Made by a program: the position numbers and the translations under genes
In this document: piece by piece, positions 53,561 through 61,748 of the stretch
How positions within the stretch are numbered: the stretch's first letter is position 1
Layout of the letters: each line of letters opens with the position of its first letter
The notes under the pieces: model-generated
Told to the model about the DNA's origin: nothing
Databases searched by the model: none
Seen by the model: the letters and a program-made list of their open reading frames with translations, nothing else
Assembly: GCA_949296525.1 (NCBI GenBank)
Contig: CASFOP010000003.1
Location: 62,001-126,000, forward strand
Direction of reading: 5' to 3'
DNA length: 64,000 bases
DNA from: an uncultured bacterium
GTDB taxonomy: Bacteria; Elusimicrobiota; Elusimicrobia; Elusimicrobiales; Elusimicrobiaceae

Positions 53561-54586
53561 ATGGAACTGACGCTGAAACAAGCGGCCGAGATTACCGGCG
53601 CGGAAATAAACGGAGATGAAAATTTTGTTATTAGGCATATTTGCGATTTAACCGAACCAAAACCGGACGGAGTGTGTTATGTCAGCCATATAGAAAAAGT
53701 AAGCATCCCCGCCGGTTTTGTCACGGGGGCTGTATTTTTGCCTAAAACGGCAAAAAGCATGCCCCTGCCATTGAAAACCAATTTTTTATACGTAGACAAC
53801 CCCGAATGGGCCTTTACGCAGCTGCTGCAATACTGGGACGCGCAAACGCCCAAGCACACCCCGGGCATACACTCCACCGCCGTTATCAGCCCGTCTGCCA
53901 AACTGGGCAAAAATGTGTCTGTGGGCGCTTACAGCGTGATTGAGGATGGCGCCGTTATCGGCGACAATACCATCATTTTCCCCCAGGTCTATATCGGCAA
54001 GCGCGTGCAAATTGGCCACGACTGCATTTTATACCCGCAAGTAACGGTGCGTGAAGACTGCGTGCTGAAAAACCGCGTCATTTTGCAGTCCGGCGCGCGC
54101 ATCGGCGGGGACGGGTTCGGTTTTATTTTTCATGAAGGCCGGCACCAAAAAATCCCGCAAATCGGCAACGTCATTATTGAAGACGATGTGGAAATACAAG
54201 CCAACTCCTGTGTGGACCGCGCCAAGCTGGCCCACACCGTAGTGGGAGCCAATACGAAGGTGGACAACCTGGTGCAAATTGCGCATAATGTAAAAGTAGG
54301 CCAAAGCTGTATTATGTGCTCCCAGGTGGGCATTGCAGGCACCACTACCCTTGGCAACGGCGTGGTGGCTGCGGGACAGGTGGGCATTATCGGGCATCTG
54401 CACATCGGCAACGGGGTGCAAATAGCCGCCCAGTCCGGAGTAACCTGCGACATCCCGGACGGCGTGCCTTATTTCGGCACTCCGGCCAAGCCCATGAAAG
54501 AAATGCTGCGCATTTTGGCCGTACAGGGCAAACTGCCGGAAATTTACAAAGAACTAAAACTGATTAAAAAGGCCGTGGAAAAATAA
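53561..54586 (+). CDS. lpxD: UDP-3-O-acylglucosamine N-acyltransferase LpxD
   Basis: 341 residues. N-terminal uridine-binding domain, then a left-handed beta helix of hexapeptide repeats (about 110-280) with catalytic His in LVQIAHNVKVG. Adds the N-linked acyl chain, third step of lipid A synthesis. GGAGGGA site before the start. One base separates it from lpxC. Confidence 0.95.
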   Translation: MELTLKQAAEITGAEINGDENFVIRHICDLTEPKPDGVCYVSHIEKVSIPAGFVTGAVFLPKTAKSMPLPLKTNFLYVDNPEWAFTQLLQYWDAQTPKHTPGIHSTAVISPSAKLGKNVSVGAYSVIEDGAVIGDNTIIFPQVYIGKRVQIGHDCILYPQVTVREDCVLKNRVILQSGARIGGDGFGFIFHEGRHQKIPQIGNVIIEDDVEIQANSCVDRAKLAHTVVGANTKVDNLVQIAHNVKVGQSCIMCSQVGIAGTTTLGNGVVAAGQVGIIGHLHIGNGVQIAAQSGVTCDIPDGVPYFGTPAKPMKEMLRILAVQGKLPEIYKELKLIKKAVEK

Positions 54587-54587
54587 T

Positions 54588-55412
54588 ATGCGCAAAACCA
54601 TTTTACAATCCGTCAGCGTCAGCGGCGTGGGCCTGCATACGGGCGCGCCTTCGGTGATGACCTTTAAACCCGCCGAGAACGGCATTCATTTTATCCGCAC
54701 GGACATAGCGGGCTCTCTGCCCATTAAAGCGGATTTAAACCATGTGGGTTCCACCCTGCGCGGCACCAATTTAAAGAATGACACCGCCGAAGTATGGACG
54801 GTGGAGCATGTGCTTTCCGCCCTCAATGCCCTGGGTATTACGGATCTGACCGTGGAAATGGACGGCCCCGAACCGCCGGTGACGGACGGCTCCGCAGGCG
54901 TTTATCTGGAACATTTGCAACAGGCCGGCCTGAAAGAGTTACCCGGAGACAGGCCCGTCTTAAATCTTAAACAGCCGGTTACTTATACATCCGGCCCCAT
55001 TTCATACAGCGCCGAACCGGCCGACAAATTAACCGTTACTTTTATTTACGAACACAAACACCCGCTGGTAGGCCGACAGGAATATACCGTAGAGTTGACC
55101 GAGGGCAATTATGAAACTCAAATTGCCCGGGCGCGGACATTCGGCTTTGAAGAAGAACTTGCTTTCCTAAAAGCCCACGGCCTGGCCAAAGGCGGCAGTT
55201 TGGAAAATGCCGTCGTAGTGGGTAAAGATAAATTTTTAAACGAGCTGCGCTACGCCGATGAGCTGGTGCGGCATAAAATTTTGGACCTGGTCGGCGATTT
55301 CAGCCTTACGGGCAAAAGCCTGGGCAAGCTGAAAATTACCTGCCGCATGGGCGGACATAAACATAATGTGCTGTTTGCGCGGTTGCTGCTGGCCAATTCG
55401 GAGGAAAAATGA
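54588..55412 (+). CDS. lpxC: UDP-3-O-acyl-N-acetylglucosamine deacetylase LpxC
   Basis: 274 residues. Zinc-dependent second step of lipid A synthesis. Zinc ligands H74 (VEHVLSAL) and the His/Asp of VRHKILDLVGDF, plus catalytic GGHKHN. Not fused to FabZ as in some phyla, but overlaps it by 4 bp (ATGA). Confidence 0.95.
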   Translation: MRKTILQSVSVSGVGLHTGAPSVMTFKPAENGIHFIRTDIAGSLPIKADLNHVGSTLRGTNLKNDTAEVWTVEHVLSALNALGITDLTVEMDGPEPPVTDGSAGVYLEHLQQAGLKELPGDRPVLNLKQPVTYTSGPISYSAEPADKLTVTFIYEHKHPLVGRQEYTVELTEGNYETQIARARTFGFEEELAFLKAHGLAKGGSLENAVVVGKDKFLNELRYADELVRHKILDLVGDFSLTGKSLGKLKITCRMGGHKHNVLFARLLLANSEEK

Positions 55413-55900
55413 AAGAGAAGCACCCGTCTCTGGCTCCTTTGCTGGATATGCCCGTGCAAAAAACGCTCAGCCAGGAAGACATCAAACATAATATCCCACA
55501 CAGAGAACCTTTCCTGCTGGTGGATGAAGTGCGCGTCGTTGAAGACGGCAAAACCTGTGTGGGCATTAAACACGTAAAAGGGGACGAATATTTTTTCAAA
55601 GGCCATTTCCCGCAGAAACCTATTATGCCGGGCGTATTGATACTGGAAAGCATGTCCCAGACGTTTGGCGGCGCGATTATGGACCGCGTCAATAAAAATG
55701 GTAAAGGGCTGCCGCTTTTCCTGGGGGTGGAAAACGCCAAATTCCGGGGAATGGTTGTACCGGGAGACACTTTGCAAATGCCCGTGCAAATTCTGCGCCT
55801 TGGCAAGCTCTCGCGCATTTACGCGGAAGCGTACGTCAACGGCAAACTCTGCACGGAGGCTTACCTGACGTTTATATTAGGAGAAAACCTAAATGTCTGA
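55409..55900 (+). CDS. fabZ: 3-hydroxyacyl-ACP dehydratase FabZ
   Basis: 163 residues. Catalytic H66 (KGHFPQKP) and E80 (PGVLILESMSQ) at the usual 14-residue distance, with HREPFLLVDEV upstream. Carries a 28-residue N-terminal extension rich in charged residues, perhaps the former fusion linker to LpxC. Supplies unsaturated acyl-ACP and balances lipid A against phospholipid synthesis. Confidence 0.95.
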   Translation: MKEKHPSLAPLLDMPVQKTLSQEDIKHNIPHREPFLLVDEVRVVEDGKTCVGIKHVKGDEYFFKGHFPQKPIMPGVLILESMSQTFGGAIMDRVNKNGKGLPLFLGVENAKFRGMVVPGDTLQMPVQILRLGKLSRIYAEAYVNGKLCTEAYLTFILGENLNV

Positions 55901-56699
55901 CACTCGCATCCACCCCACCGCTATCATAGATCCGAGCGCGAAAATTGATCCGACCACCGTTATTGGGCCCTACACCATTATCGGACCCAACGTGACGATG
56001 GGCAAAAACAACCGCATCGGACCTTTCTGCATGATAGAAAACACGGTCATGGGCGACGACAATGAAGTTATCTCGCACGCATCCATCGGCGTTAAGCCGC
56101 AGGATTTGTCTTACAACGGCGTGCCAAGCATGGTGATCATGGGCAGTCGCAATAAAATCCGCGAATGCGTTACCATTCACCGCTCTACCAGTCTGGACAA
56201 TCCGACCCGCCTGGGCGACGACTGTCTGCTGATGGCCAATTCCCACGTGGCGCATGACTGCCAGCTGGGCAATCATATTATTCTGGCCAACAGCACCGGC
56301 ATTGCCGGCCATGTACATTTGGCCGACCGTGTCATTACTTCCGGTATGGTCGGCGTACACCAGTTTGTCCGCGTGGGCAAGCTGGCCATGCTTTCCGGCG
56401 GGGCTATGGTTCCGCTGGATGTCCCCCCCTTCTGCACCGCCCAGGGCGAACGTGCCCGCCTGGTGGGCCTGAATGTGGTGGGCATGCGCCGCGCCGGCAT
56501 GAAACGCGACGAAATTATGGCCGTCAAACGCGCATTCAAGGTTCTGTTCCGCTCCAAAATGCTACTTAAAGACGCCATTGCACAGCTGGAAGCAGACCAG
56601 CCCATTCCCGCTGTAACGGAAATGTTGGAATTTTGCAAACACACCAAACGCGGCATCACGGCGGCCAAATTAAAAATACAACACGGCGATGACGAATAA
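55893..56699 (+). CDS. lpxA: UDP-GlcNAc O-acyltransferase LpxA
   Basis: 268 residues. Left-handed beta helix from residue 5 to about 190 with catalytic His in NSHVAHDCQLG, then the C-terminal helical domain (MRRAGMKRDEIMAVKRAF). First step of lipid A synthesis. Overlaps fabZ by 8 bp and lpxI by 11 bp. Confidence 0.96.
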   Translation: MSDTRIHPTAIIDPSAKIDPTTVIGPYTIIGPNVTMGKNNRIGPFCMIENTVMGDDNEVISHASIGVKPQDLSYNGVPSMVIMGSRNKIRECVTIHRSTSLDNPTRLGDDCLLMANSHVAHDCQLGNHIILANSTGIAGHVHLADRVITSGMVGVHQFVRVGKLAMLSGGAMVPLDVPPFCTAQGERARLVGLNVVGMRRAGMKRDEIMAVKRAFKVLFRSKMLLKDAIAQLEADQPIPAVTEMLEFCKHTKRGITAAKLKIQHGDDE

Positions 56700-57516
56700 A
56701 AAACTGGGCATTATTGCCGGTGAAGGCAAAATGCCCGTTTACATTGCCCGGCAGGCCGCCCAAAAAGGCGTGGTCGTAGCCGTGGCAGGGCTGAGAGGGA
56801 ATGCGCGGGAAGAAGATTTCCGCGGCATTTGCTCCGCATATAAAAATTTCCGCCTGGGCCAGATGGGCGCAGGGCTGAAATTTTTTAAAGAAAACGGCGT
56901 CACCCGCGTGCTGATGGCCGGACGCGTGCAGCACACGTCCATATTTTCCAACCTCATGCCGGATTTGCGCGGGGCCAGGTTCCTGGCCTCGCTCAAATCC
57001 ATGCAGACCAAACATATCCTTTCCCGTGTTATTGAAGAATTTAAAAAAGAGGGGTTGGAATTTGTCAGTTCCGCGCTGTATTTGGAACACTTCATGCCCC
57101 CCGCCGGCGTGCTGACCCGCCGGCAACCAACTGAAGAAGAACAGAAAACCGTACAATATGGCTTCAAGACTGCCAAAGCCGTGGCCGCATTGGACATCGG
57201 CTTGACCTGTGTGGTCAGCCAAAATGCCGTCATCGCCGTGGAAGGCATGGAAGGCACCGACGCGTGCATACGCCGCGCCGGAGAACTGTATAAAAAATCT
57301 GCTGAGAAAAAAAACTGTGTGGCCGTAGTCAAAGTGGCGCGCCCGAACCAGGACGACCGCTTTGATTTGCCCGTCATCGGCAAAGGAACCATGCAGGCTA
57401 TGGCGGACGCAGGCTTTAAATTGCTGGCCTTTGAAGCGGAAAAAACACTGGTGCTGGATTTGGAAGAAGTGGTGGAAACGGCCGATAAAAACGGCATTTG
57501 CCTAACGGCTATTTAA
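56689..57516 (+). CDS. lpxI: UDP-2,3-diacylglucosamine pyrophosphatase LpxI
   Basis: 275 residues of the DUF1009/LpxI family: LGIIAGEGKMPVYIARQAAQKG at the N-terminus and VEGMEGTDACIRRAGEL plus KVARPNQDDRFDLPVIG at the catalytic C-domain. Replaces LpxH. Last gene of the run; the partner lpxB is 4.2 kb away behind Gfo/Idh. Confidence 0.94.
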   Translation: MTNKKLGIIAGEGKMPVYIARQAAQKGVVVAVAGLRGNAREEDFRGICSAYKNFRLGQMGAGLKFFKENGVTRVLMAGRVQHTSIFSNLMPDLRGARFLASLKSMQTKHILSRVIEEFKKEGLEFVSSALYLEHFMPPAGVLTRRQPTEEEQKTVQYGFKTAKAVAALDIGLTCVVSQNAVIAVEGMEGTDACIRRAGELYKKSAEKKNCVAVVKVARPNQDDRFDLPVIGKGTMQAMADAGFKLLAFEAEKTLVLDLEEVVETADKNGICLTAI

Positions 57517-57519
57517 TTT

Positions 57520-58149
57520 TTAAGAGCCCCAGCTGCTGCACACTCTGTTTCCGCGTTTGCTGACGCCGGAATGGCAGACTATTTTACCGGCATTGGCCGT
57601 ATCGGCGGCATGATCATAATACATCAAAAATCCCCATGCCTCCGTATTTCCTCGGATGCAACTGTCCCAGCTGTTTGTCTTACCCGGGCAATAATATACA
57701 TATAATACCCCTTTTGCCACATAGGAAGCGGAAGTATTATTAAAAAAATAATCCGTATCGCACACAAACTCATTGTTCATACCGTTTCCTATGGAAGTAC
57801 AGGAGGACGGCAAGCTGATATCCAACTTATCAAAACCCGCTGAATAAGATCCGTTGGCCATATAGTATCTTTCCTGCGCGTCTTTAACAGCTTTCGCCAA
57901 AGGCAAATAGCCAGTTAACCGGGCCTTGTCCACGGCGGTTTGATATTGCGGCACAGCAATGGCCGCCAGGATGCCGATAATCAACACTACTACCAAAAGT
58001 TCAATAAGTGTAAAGCCGGCACGTTTGCAAGAAAAAGGATGAGATTCTGAGTTACAACTTCTCAGAATGACGCAATGAATAAAGCCGTCTAAAATGCCCG
58101 CAGAAAGGTTTTTAGCGGCCGGATACATTTTTTGATAAATTTTGCCCAT
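57520..58149 (-). CDS. Type IV pilin-like protein with long leader
   Basis: 209 residues from the ATG at 58149. Leader of about 45 residues opening MGKIYQKMYP, cut before FTLIELLVVVLIIGILAAIAV. Mature domain is close to the 7818 pilin: KDAQERYYMANGSY, then ISLPSSC and a YYCPGK motif, six Cys. Part of the leader is encoded by a short inverted repeat (ATTCTGAG ... CTCAGAAT, about 58047-58071) like widespread intergenic repeats. Leaderless promoter and inverted repeat as in 44202. Stop lies 3 bp from the lpxI stop. Confidence 0.82.
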   Translation of the reverse strand: MGKIYQKMYPAAKNLSAGILDGFIHCVILRSCNSESHPFSCKRAGFTLIELLVVVLIIGILAAIAVPQYQTAVDKARLTGYLPLAKAVKDAQERYYMANGSYSAGFDKLDISLPSSCTSIGNGMNNEFVCDTDYFFNNTSASYVAKGVLYVYYCPGKTNSWDSCIRGNTEAWGFLMYYDHAADTANAGKIVCHSGVSKRGNRVCSSWGS

Positions 58150-58165
58150 ACGCAAAATTTATCAA
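58132..58165. repeat. Inverted repeat spanning pilin start codon (copy 2)
   Basis: Same 14-bp perfect arms and 6-bp loop as at 44778-44811; loop holds the start codon of the gene at 58149. Confidence 0.8.
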
Positions 58166-58183
58166 AAAAAAAAAACAATGCAA
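58150..58183 (-). promoter_or_regulatory. T12-spacer promoter of pilin 57520
   Basis: Minus strand: TTGCAT, TG, twelve T, GA, TAAATT, 6 nt, ATG. Identical to the promoter at 44796 from -35 to start. Confidence 0.65.
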
Positions 58184-58260
58184 GCCCTTTTAAAAACATC
58201 CGCCCACCAAATTAAAAACTCCTGTTAACATACAACCCATATCCCCAGGCCCACACAAGC

Positions 58261-58290
58261 AAAAAAATCCACGGGCACAGCGCCCATGGA
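58261..58290 (-). terminator. Terminator after GH3-like gene
   Basis: 8-bp stem CCACGGGC/GCCCATGG with one mismatch and, on the minus strand, A then T7. Confidence 0.65.
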
Positions 58291-58320
58291 TAAACGGAGC
58301 AAATTATTTGAAAAAGCGTT

Positions 58321-59268
58321 TTATGATTTTTTAAAATTTCGGGCCATTTCAAAAGCTTCTTCCGGGCTGAACAAATACGCGGCGGAAGTAAGCACTTTGC
58401 TGATCAGCATTTCCTGGCTGGATACGCTGCGTATGACCGCATCTGAAATAGTACCTTTATCAAATTCTTTTTCCACCGCGTCCAGCACCGCGTCCGCATT
58501 TTGCGGGGCCAATATCATCTCCACCCCGCAGCCAATCATTTTCAGCGCGGCAGCCGCCTCATGCTTAATGCGGCTTTTATACAAAGGGGCCCCAACCACA
58601 CAACCCTTATAATTCAGGCGTTTCTTTAAAAGTTCCTTAATAATTTTGTCGGACATCATAGCCCGGCTGGCGGGATCTATATTGGCAAATACCATATCCG
58701 AAGGCATAATGGCGTCGCAGCGGCGGAACATGTGTTTATAAGGCACAAATTCCGCATCTTCCATTTGCGCCAGCGTCTTTAGAATGCCGCTGACACCCGG
58801 GAAATATTTTATACAGTTGAGCGCGCCGCCGTTGGCCACGCCGGCCACATAGTCCCCCGCCAAATGCGCCACAGACATGGGAACCTCGCAGAATGCCGGA
58901 CTTTGGTAGCCGATGTCTACCACCGGCGCCAGCAGCCAGTCTATGCCCACGCTGCGGGCCATGCGCGCACTGACAAGCCCTTTGCGGTAGGCGCCTTCGG
59001 TATCATTTTTGCCCCCCAGGCAGGCATTGGAAGGAAGAGGCGGCGCGTCCGTCACTACCTCGGACAAATCTTCCTCTATGTCGGCACAAATCAGCATATG
59101 GTCATAGAGGGAAGCCTCCCGCACGGTATCTGAAAAATGCTTGATTTGTTGGGCCGTGCCTCCGTATACGCAAAACCCGCCCACACCTCGCGCGGCCTGG
59201 GCTTTCGCTTCAGTCAGTTCACTTTCGCCAAACCAAAAACCGGGGAAAACAATACGGGCAGGTTTCAT
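58321..59268 (-). CDS. GH3 N-terminal domain protein, NagZ-like but lacking catalytic residues
   Basis: 315 residues, no signal peptide. TIM-barrel pattern of NagZ (beta-N-acetylglucosaminidase): GVGGFCVYGG, ICADIEEDLSEV, GIDWLLAPVVDIG, LNCIKYFPGVSGI. But NagZ's KHFPGHG...DSH general-acid motif reads IKYFPGVSG here, and the nucleophile motif SDDLxM reads VVGAPLYK. So it is unlikely to be a standard hexosaminidase. AGGAG site before the start. First gene of a minus-strand set with the hydrolase and ndk reading the same way. Confidence 0.75.
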   Translation of the reverse strand: MKPARIVFPGFWFGESELTEAKAQAARGVGGFCVYGGTAQQIKHFSDTVREASLYDHMLICADIEEDLSEVVTDAPPLPSNACLGGKNDTEGAYRKGLVSARMARSVGIDWLLAPVVDIGYQSPAFCEVPMSVAHLAGDYVAGVANGGALNCIKYFPGVSGILKTLAQMEDAEFVPYKHMFRRCDAIMPSDMVFANIDPASRAMMSDKIIKELLKKRLNYKGCVVGAPLYKSRIKHEAAAALKMIGCGVEMILAPQNADAVLDAVEKEFDKGTISDAVIRSVSSQEMLISKVLTSAAYLFSPEEAFEMARNFKKS

Positions 59269-59296
59269 AAAGTCTCCTGTGCCTCCGTTTGTCGCT

Positions 59297-60142
59297 TTAC
59301 ATCAATACGGACGGCACCAATGCTTCTTCGGTGGCCGAAGGAGCCACGGGCTCATAAGAGCCGTACGGGTCCTGCTCAATGGCCAAATCCAATATATCCG
59401 GCTTAATCTCGGGCCGCAGCGGAGTCAGCAGCCACTGAATCAGCTCCGGCGCAATCCAGCGGTCCAGCAAATCATGCCCGCTTTGGTCATAGGCCGTGGC
59501 AAACACCACTTTGCCTTCGCCTGAGCTTAAAAATGCCACATTGCGCAGCAGGCTGGCTTCCAAAAAAGTTTTCTTGTCATCCGCCGCAGCGGCAATAAAA
59601 ACATTTCCTTTATATACCCGCAAAGCCGGGATAGACAGCACATCGCGAAAATTGGTTACCGGCGTAATCAAGGCCACCCCTCCGACGGACGGCCACAGGC
59701 TGGCCGCTTTGGCCGCCACATTAGCCCCCATCCCCGCACCAATAAACACCATGGCTTCTTCCGGGATGTTCCGCTCCTTAAAGAAGGCCATGGCGGCATC
59801 CACGTCGCGCGTCATTTTATTGTAGTCATTATCCACGCCTTCTTTGGCAAAATCCTCATACGAACCGATATTAACGCTTTCCCCGTGACCGCGCAAATCC
59901 AAAGCCAAATAACCAATACCGTTGGCCTGCAATTTGCCGGAAAATGTAGTAAACTCATTTTTGTTCTTACCGACGTCATGCAACAAAAGCACCGTCGGTT
60001 TTTCCGCTTCGGCGGGCTGGTAAACGGCAGATATTTCCCATCCGTCCTGCGTGCGCAACACGGCGGCAGTGCCTTTTACCTGCGCCTGCAGGGCAGGCAG
60101 GCAAAACAAAACGGCAAAAGTAAAGAAAGCGTATTTTTTCAT
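59297..60142 (-). CDS. Exported alpha/beta-hydrolase with Gly at nucleophile
   Basis: 281 residues. Signal peptide to about residue 20 (ALQAQ). Alpha/beta-hydrolase fold: PTVLLLHDVGKNK, LALDLRGHGES, acid at D188/D189 and H223 in QSGHDLLDRW. The nucleophile elbow reads GAGMG (135-139) instead of GxSxG, so Ser is Gly137. Overlaps ndk by 4 bp. A binding or structural role is inferred. Confidence 0.82.
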   Translation of the reverse strand: MKKYAFFTFAVLFCLPALQAQVKGTAAVLRTQDGWEISAVYQPAEAEKPTVLLLHDVGKNKNEFTTFSGKLQANGIGYLALDLRGHGESVNIGSYEDFAKEGVDNDYNKMTRDVDAAMAFFKERNIPEEAMVFIGAGMGANVAAKAASLWPSVGGVALITPVTNFRDVLSIPALRVYKGNVFIAAAADDKKTFLEASLLRNVAFLSSGEGKVVFATAYDQSGHDLLDRWIAPELIQWLLTPLRPEIKPDILDLAIEQDPYGSYEPVAPSATEEALVPSVLM

Positions 60143-60585
60143 GGCAACACTTCTTCGGGCTTAAACCACAGGGCAATTTCCCGCTCCGCTTCCTGCGGCG
60201 TGCCGGAGGCGTGCACGGCGTTCTGCATGACTCCGTCTTTAATACAGCCAAATTGGCCGCGCAGCGTCCATGGTTCGGCTTTTTCGGGGTTGGTGGCGCC
60301 TAATGCGACGCGCACGCGCGAAACGGCGTTTTCCCCGCGCAGCACAAAAGCATAAATGCGGTGATCGGGCAAATGGTTATAGTCGCCCATCATAAATTTC
60401 ACTACGCTATCTACAAACGGCGTACCTTTTAAGTTGGCGTAATGTTCGCGCAGCAATTCCTCGCTGGCGCGTACCACTTTGGCCGCGGCTATCTCCAAGC
60501 CCAGGGCTTCAAAGCGGGAAAGGATAATGCCCGTCAGCCTTTTCTCTATGGCATCGGGCTTAATTAAAATCAGTGTCTGTTCCAT
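60139..60585 (-). CDS. ndk: Nucleoside diphosphate kinase
   Basis: 148 residues from the ATG at 60585. Transfers phosphate between nucleoside di- and triphosphates. LILIKPDAIEKRLTG at the start and active H125 in NAVHASGTPQEAEREI. TATAAT ends 6 nt before this ATG, fitting a leaderless message; an ATG 6 nt earlier abuts the -10. The long upstream frame is not coding. Confidence 0.93.
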   Translation of the reverse strand: MEQTLILIKPDAIEKRLTGIILSRFEALGLEIAAAKVVRASEELLREHYANLKGTPFVDSVVKFMMGDYNHLPDHRIYAFVLRGENAVSRVRVALGATNPEKAEPWTLRGQFGCIKDGVMQNAVHASGTPQEAEREIALWFKPEEVLP

Positions 60586-60649
60586 ACGCATATTATACCT
60601 TATAAATCCCGCGCGCGTACGCGCGGCGCCGCGCCAGCTGCGGACCATA

Positions 60650-60658
60650 TGATATAAT
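60650..60658 (+). promoter_or_regulatory. Extended -10 for Gfo/Idh-lpxB-rel
   Basis: TGATATAAT, a full match to the extended -10 consensus, 28 bp before the start at 60686, which has AGAGAGG. Divergent from ndk. Confidence 0.65.
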
Positions 60659-60685
60659 AAGATAAATACAGAGAGGTATCCCCCT

Positions 60686-61747
60686 ATGGCAGATGAAAAC
60701 ACCCTGAAATTCGGCGTTATCGGCGCCGGGAAAATAGGTACTTTCCACACACGCACTTTATCCAAAATGAAAGGCGTCACGCTGGTCGGCGTTTGCGACC
60801 CCGACCTGATGCGCGCCCAAAAGCTGGCCTGGCAGTATAATGCCACGCCGTATTCCAAAATGGAAGAACTGGTCGGCCAGGTAGACGCGGTTATCGTGGC
60901 CGCACCGACACATCTGCACCATCAGATCGGTATGTACTGTCTGGAACACGGCGTACATACGCTGGTGGAAAAGCCCATCGCCACCACGCTGGACCAGGCG
61001 CGCGACCTCATCCGCACCGCCAAACTGCACGGCCTGGTATTGCAGGTGGGCCATGTGGAACGTTTTAATCCGGCCGTAGTGGAAGCCGTCAAATACATTG
61101 AAAACCCGAAATTTATTACCATGAACCGCCTGGGGCCTTATGACGCGCGCATGTCCAACATCGGGGTGGTGCTGGACCTGATGATACACGATTTGGACCT
61201 GCTGCTGACGCTGGTGCCCAGCGAGGTGGAAAGCATTGACGCCACGGGACTGAGCGTATTTTCCCACCATGAAGATATCGCCAATGTGCGCATACGCTTT
61301 GCCAACGGGGCGTTGGCAGACCTGACCGCCAGCCGCGCCAGTTTTGAACGCGCGCGTTTTATGCACCTGTTCCAGCAGGATGCGTATATCTCGGTAGATT
61401 TTATGAATGCGCGGGTAAAAATTTACAAGAAAGAAAAACCCGTCATAGAATCCATGCAGGATTTGACCGTTATTTATCCCCCCGTACAGAAACAGCTGCC
61501 CATTACCTCTGAAATTTTGCATTTTATAGATTGCATTAAGACCAACAAAACCCCCGCCCCCAGCGGCGAGAAGGGAAGCAAAGCGCTGGAGCTGGCCCTG
61601 AAAATCACGGACCAAATCAACCGCTATGACATTCCCAAAACCGGCCACCTGCACACACCCAAGCCTTTCCAGGTGGTGCATGACGTGGCCAAAGCTGCGC
61701 AAATTATGCTGGACGAAACCATCGGCCATCTAAAACGGGAAGATTAA
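60686..61747 (+). CDS. Gfo/Idh/MocA family oxidoreductase
   Basis: 353 residues. NAD(P)-binding GAGKIGTFHTRTL at 11-23 and family EKPIATTLDQARDL. In many bacteria such a gene sits between lpxA or lpxI and lpxB and oxidises UDP-GlcNAc on the route to diamino lipid A (GnnA); that role is possible here but no transaminase (gnnB) is seen nearby. One base before lpxB. Confidence 0.88.
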   Translation: MADENTLKFGVIGAGKIGTFHTRTLSKMKGVTLVGVCDPDLMRAQKLAWQYNATPYSKMEELVGQVDAVIVAAPTHLHHQIGMYCLEHGVHTLVEKPIATTLDQARDLIRTAKLHGLVLQVGHVERFNPAVVEAVKYIENPKFITMNRLGPYDARMSNIGVVLDLMIHDLDLLLTLVPSEVESIDATGLSVFSHHEDIANVRIRFANGALADLTASRASFERARFMHLFQQDAYISVDFMNARVKIYKKEKPVIESMQDLTVIYPPVQKQLPITSEILHFIDCIKTNKTPAPSGEKGSKALELALKITDQINRYDIPKTGHLHTPKPFQVVHDVAKAAQIMLDETIGHLKRED

Positions 61748-61748
61748 T

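Noticed and set aside
60586-60858. N-terminal extension of ndk
   Set aside because: The upstream frame is antisense to Gfo/Idh and lacks NDK similarity; a -10 box and ATG at 60585 define the start.
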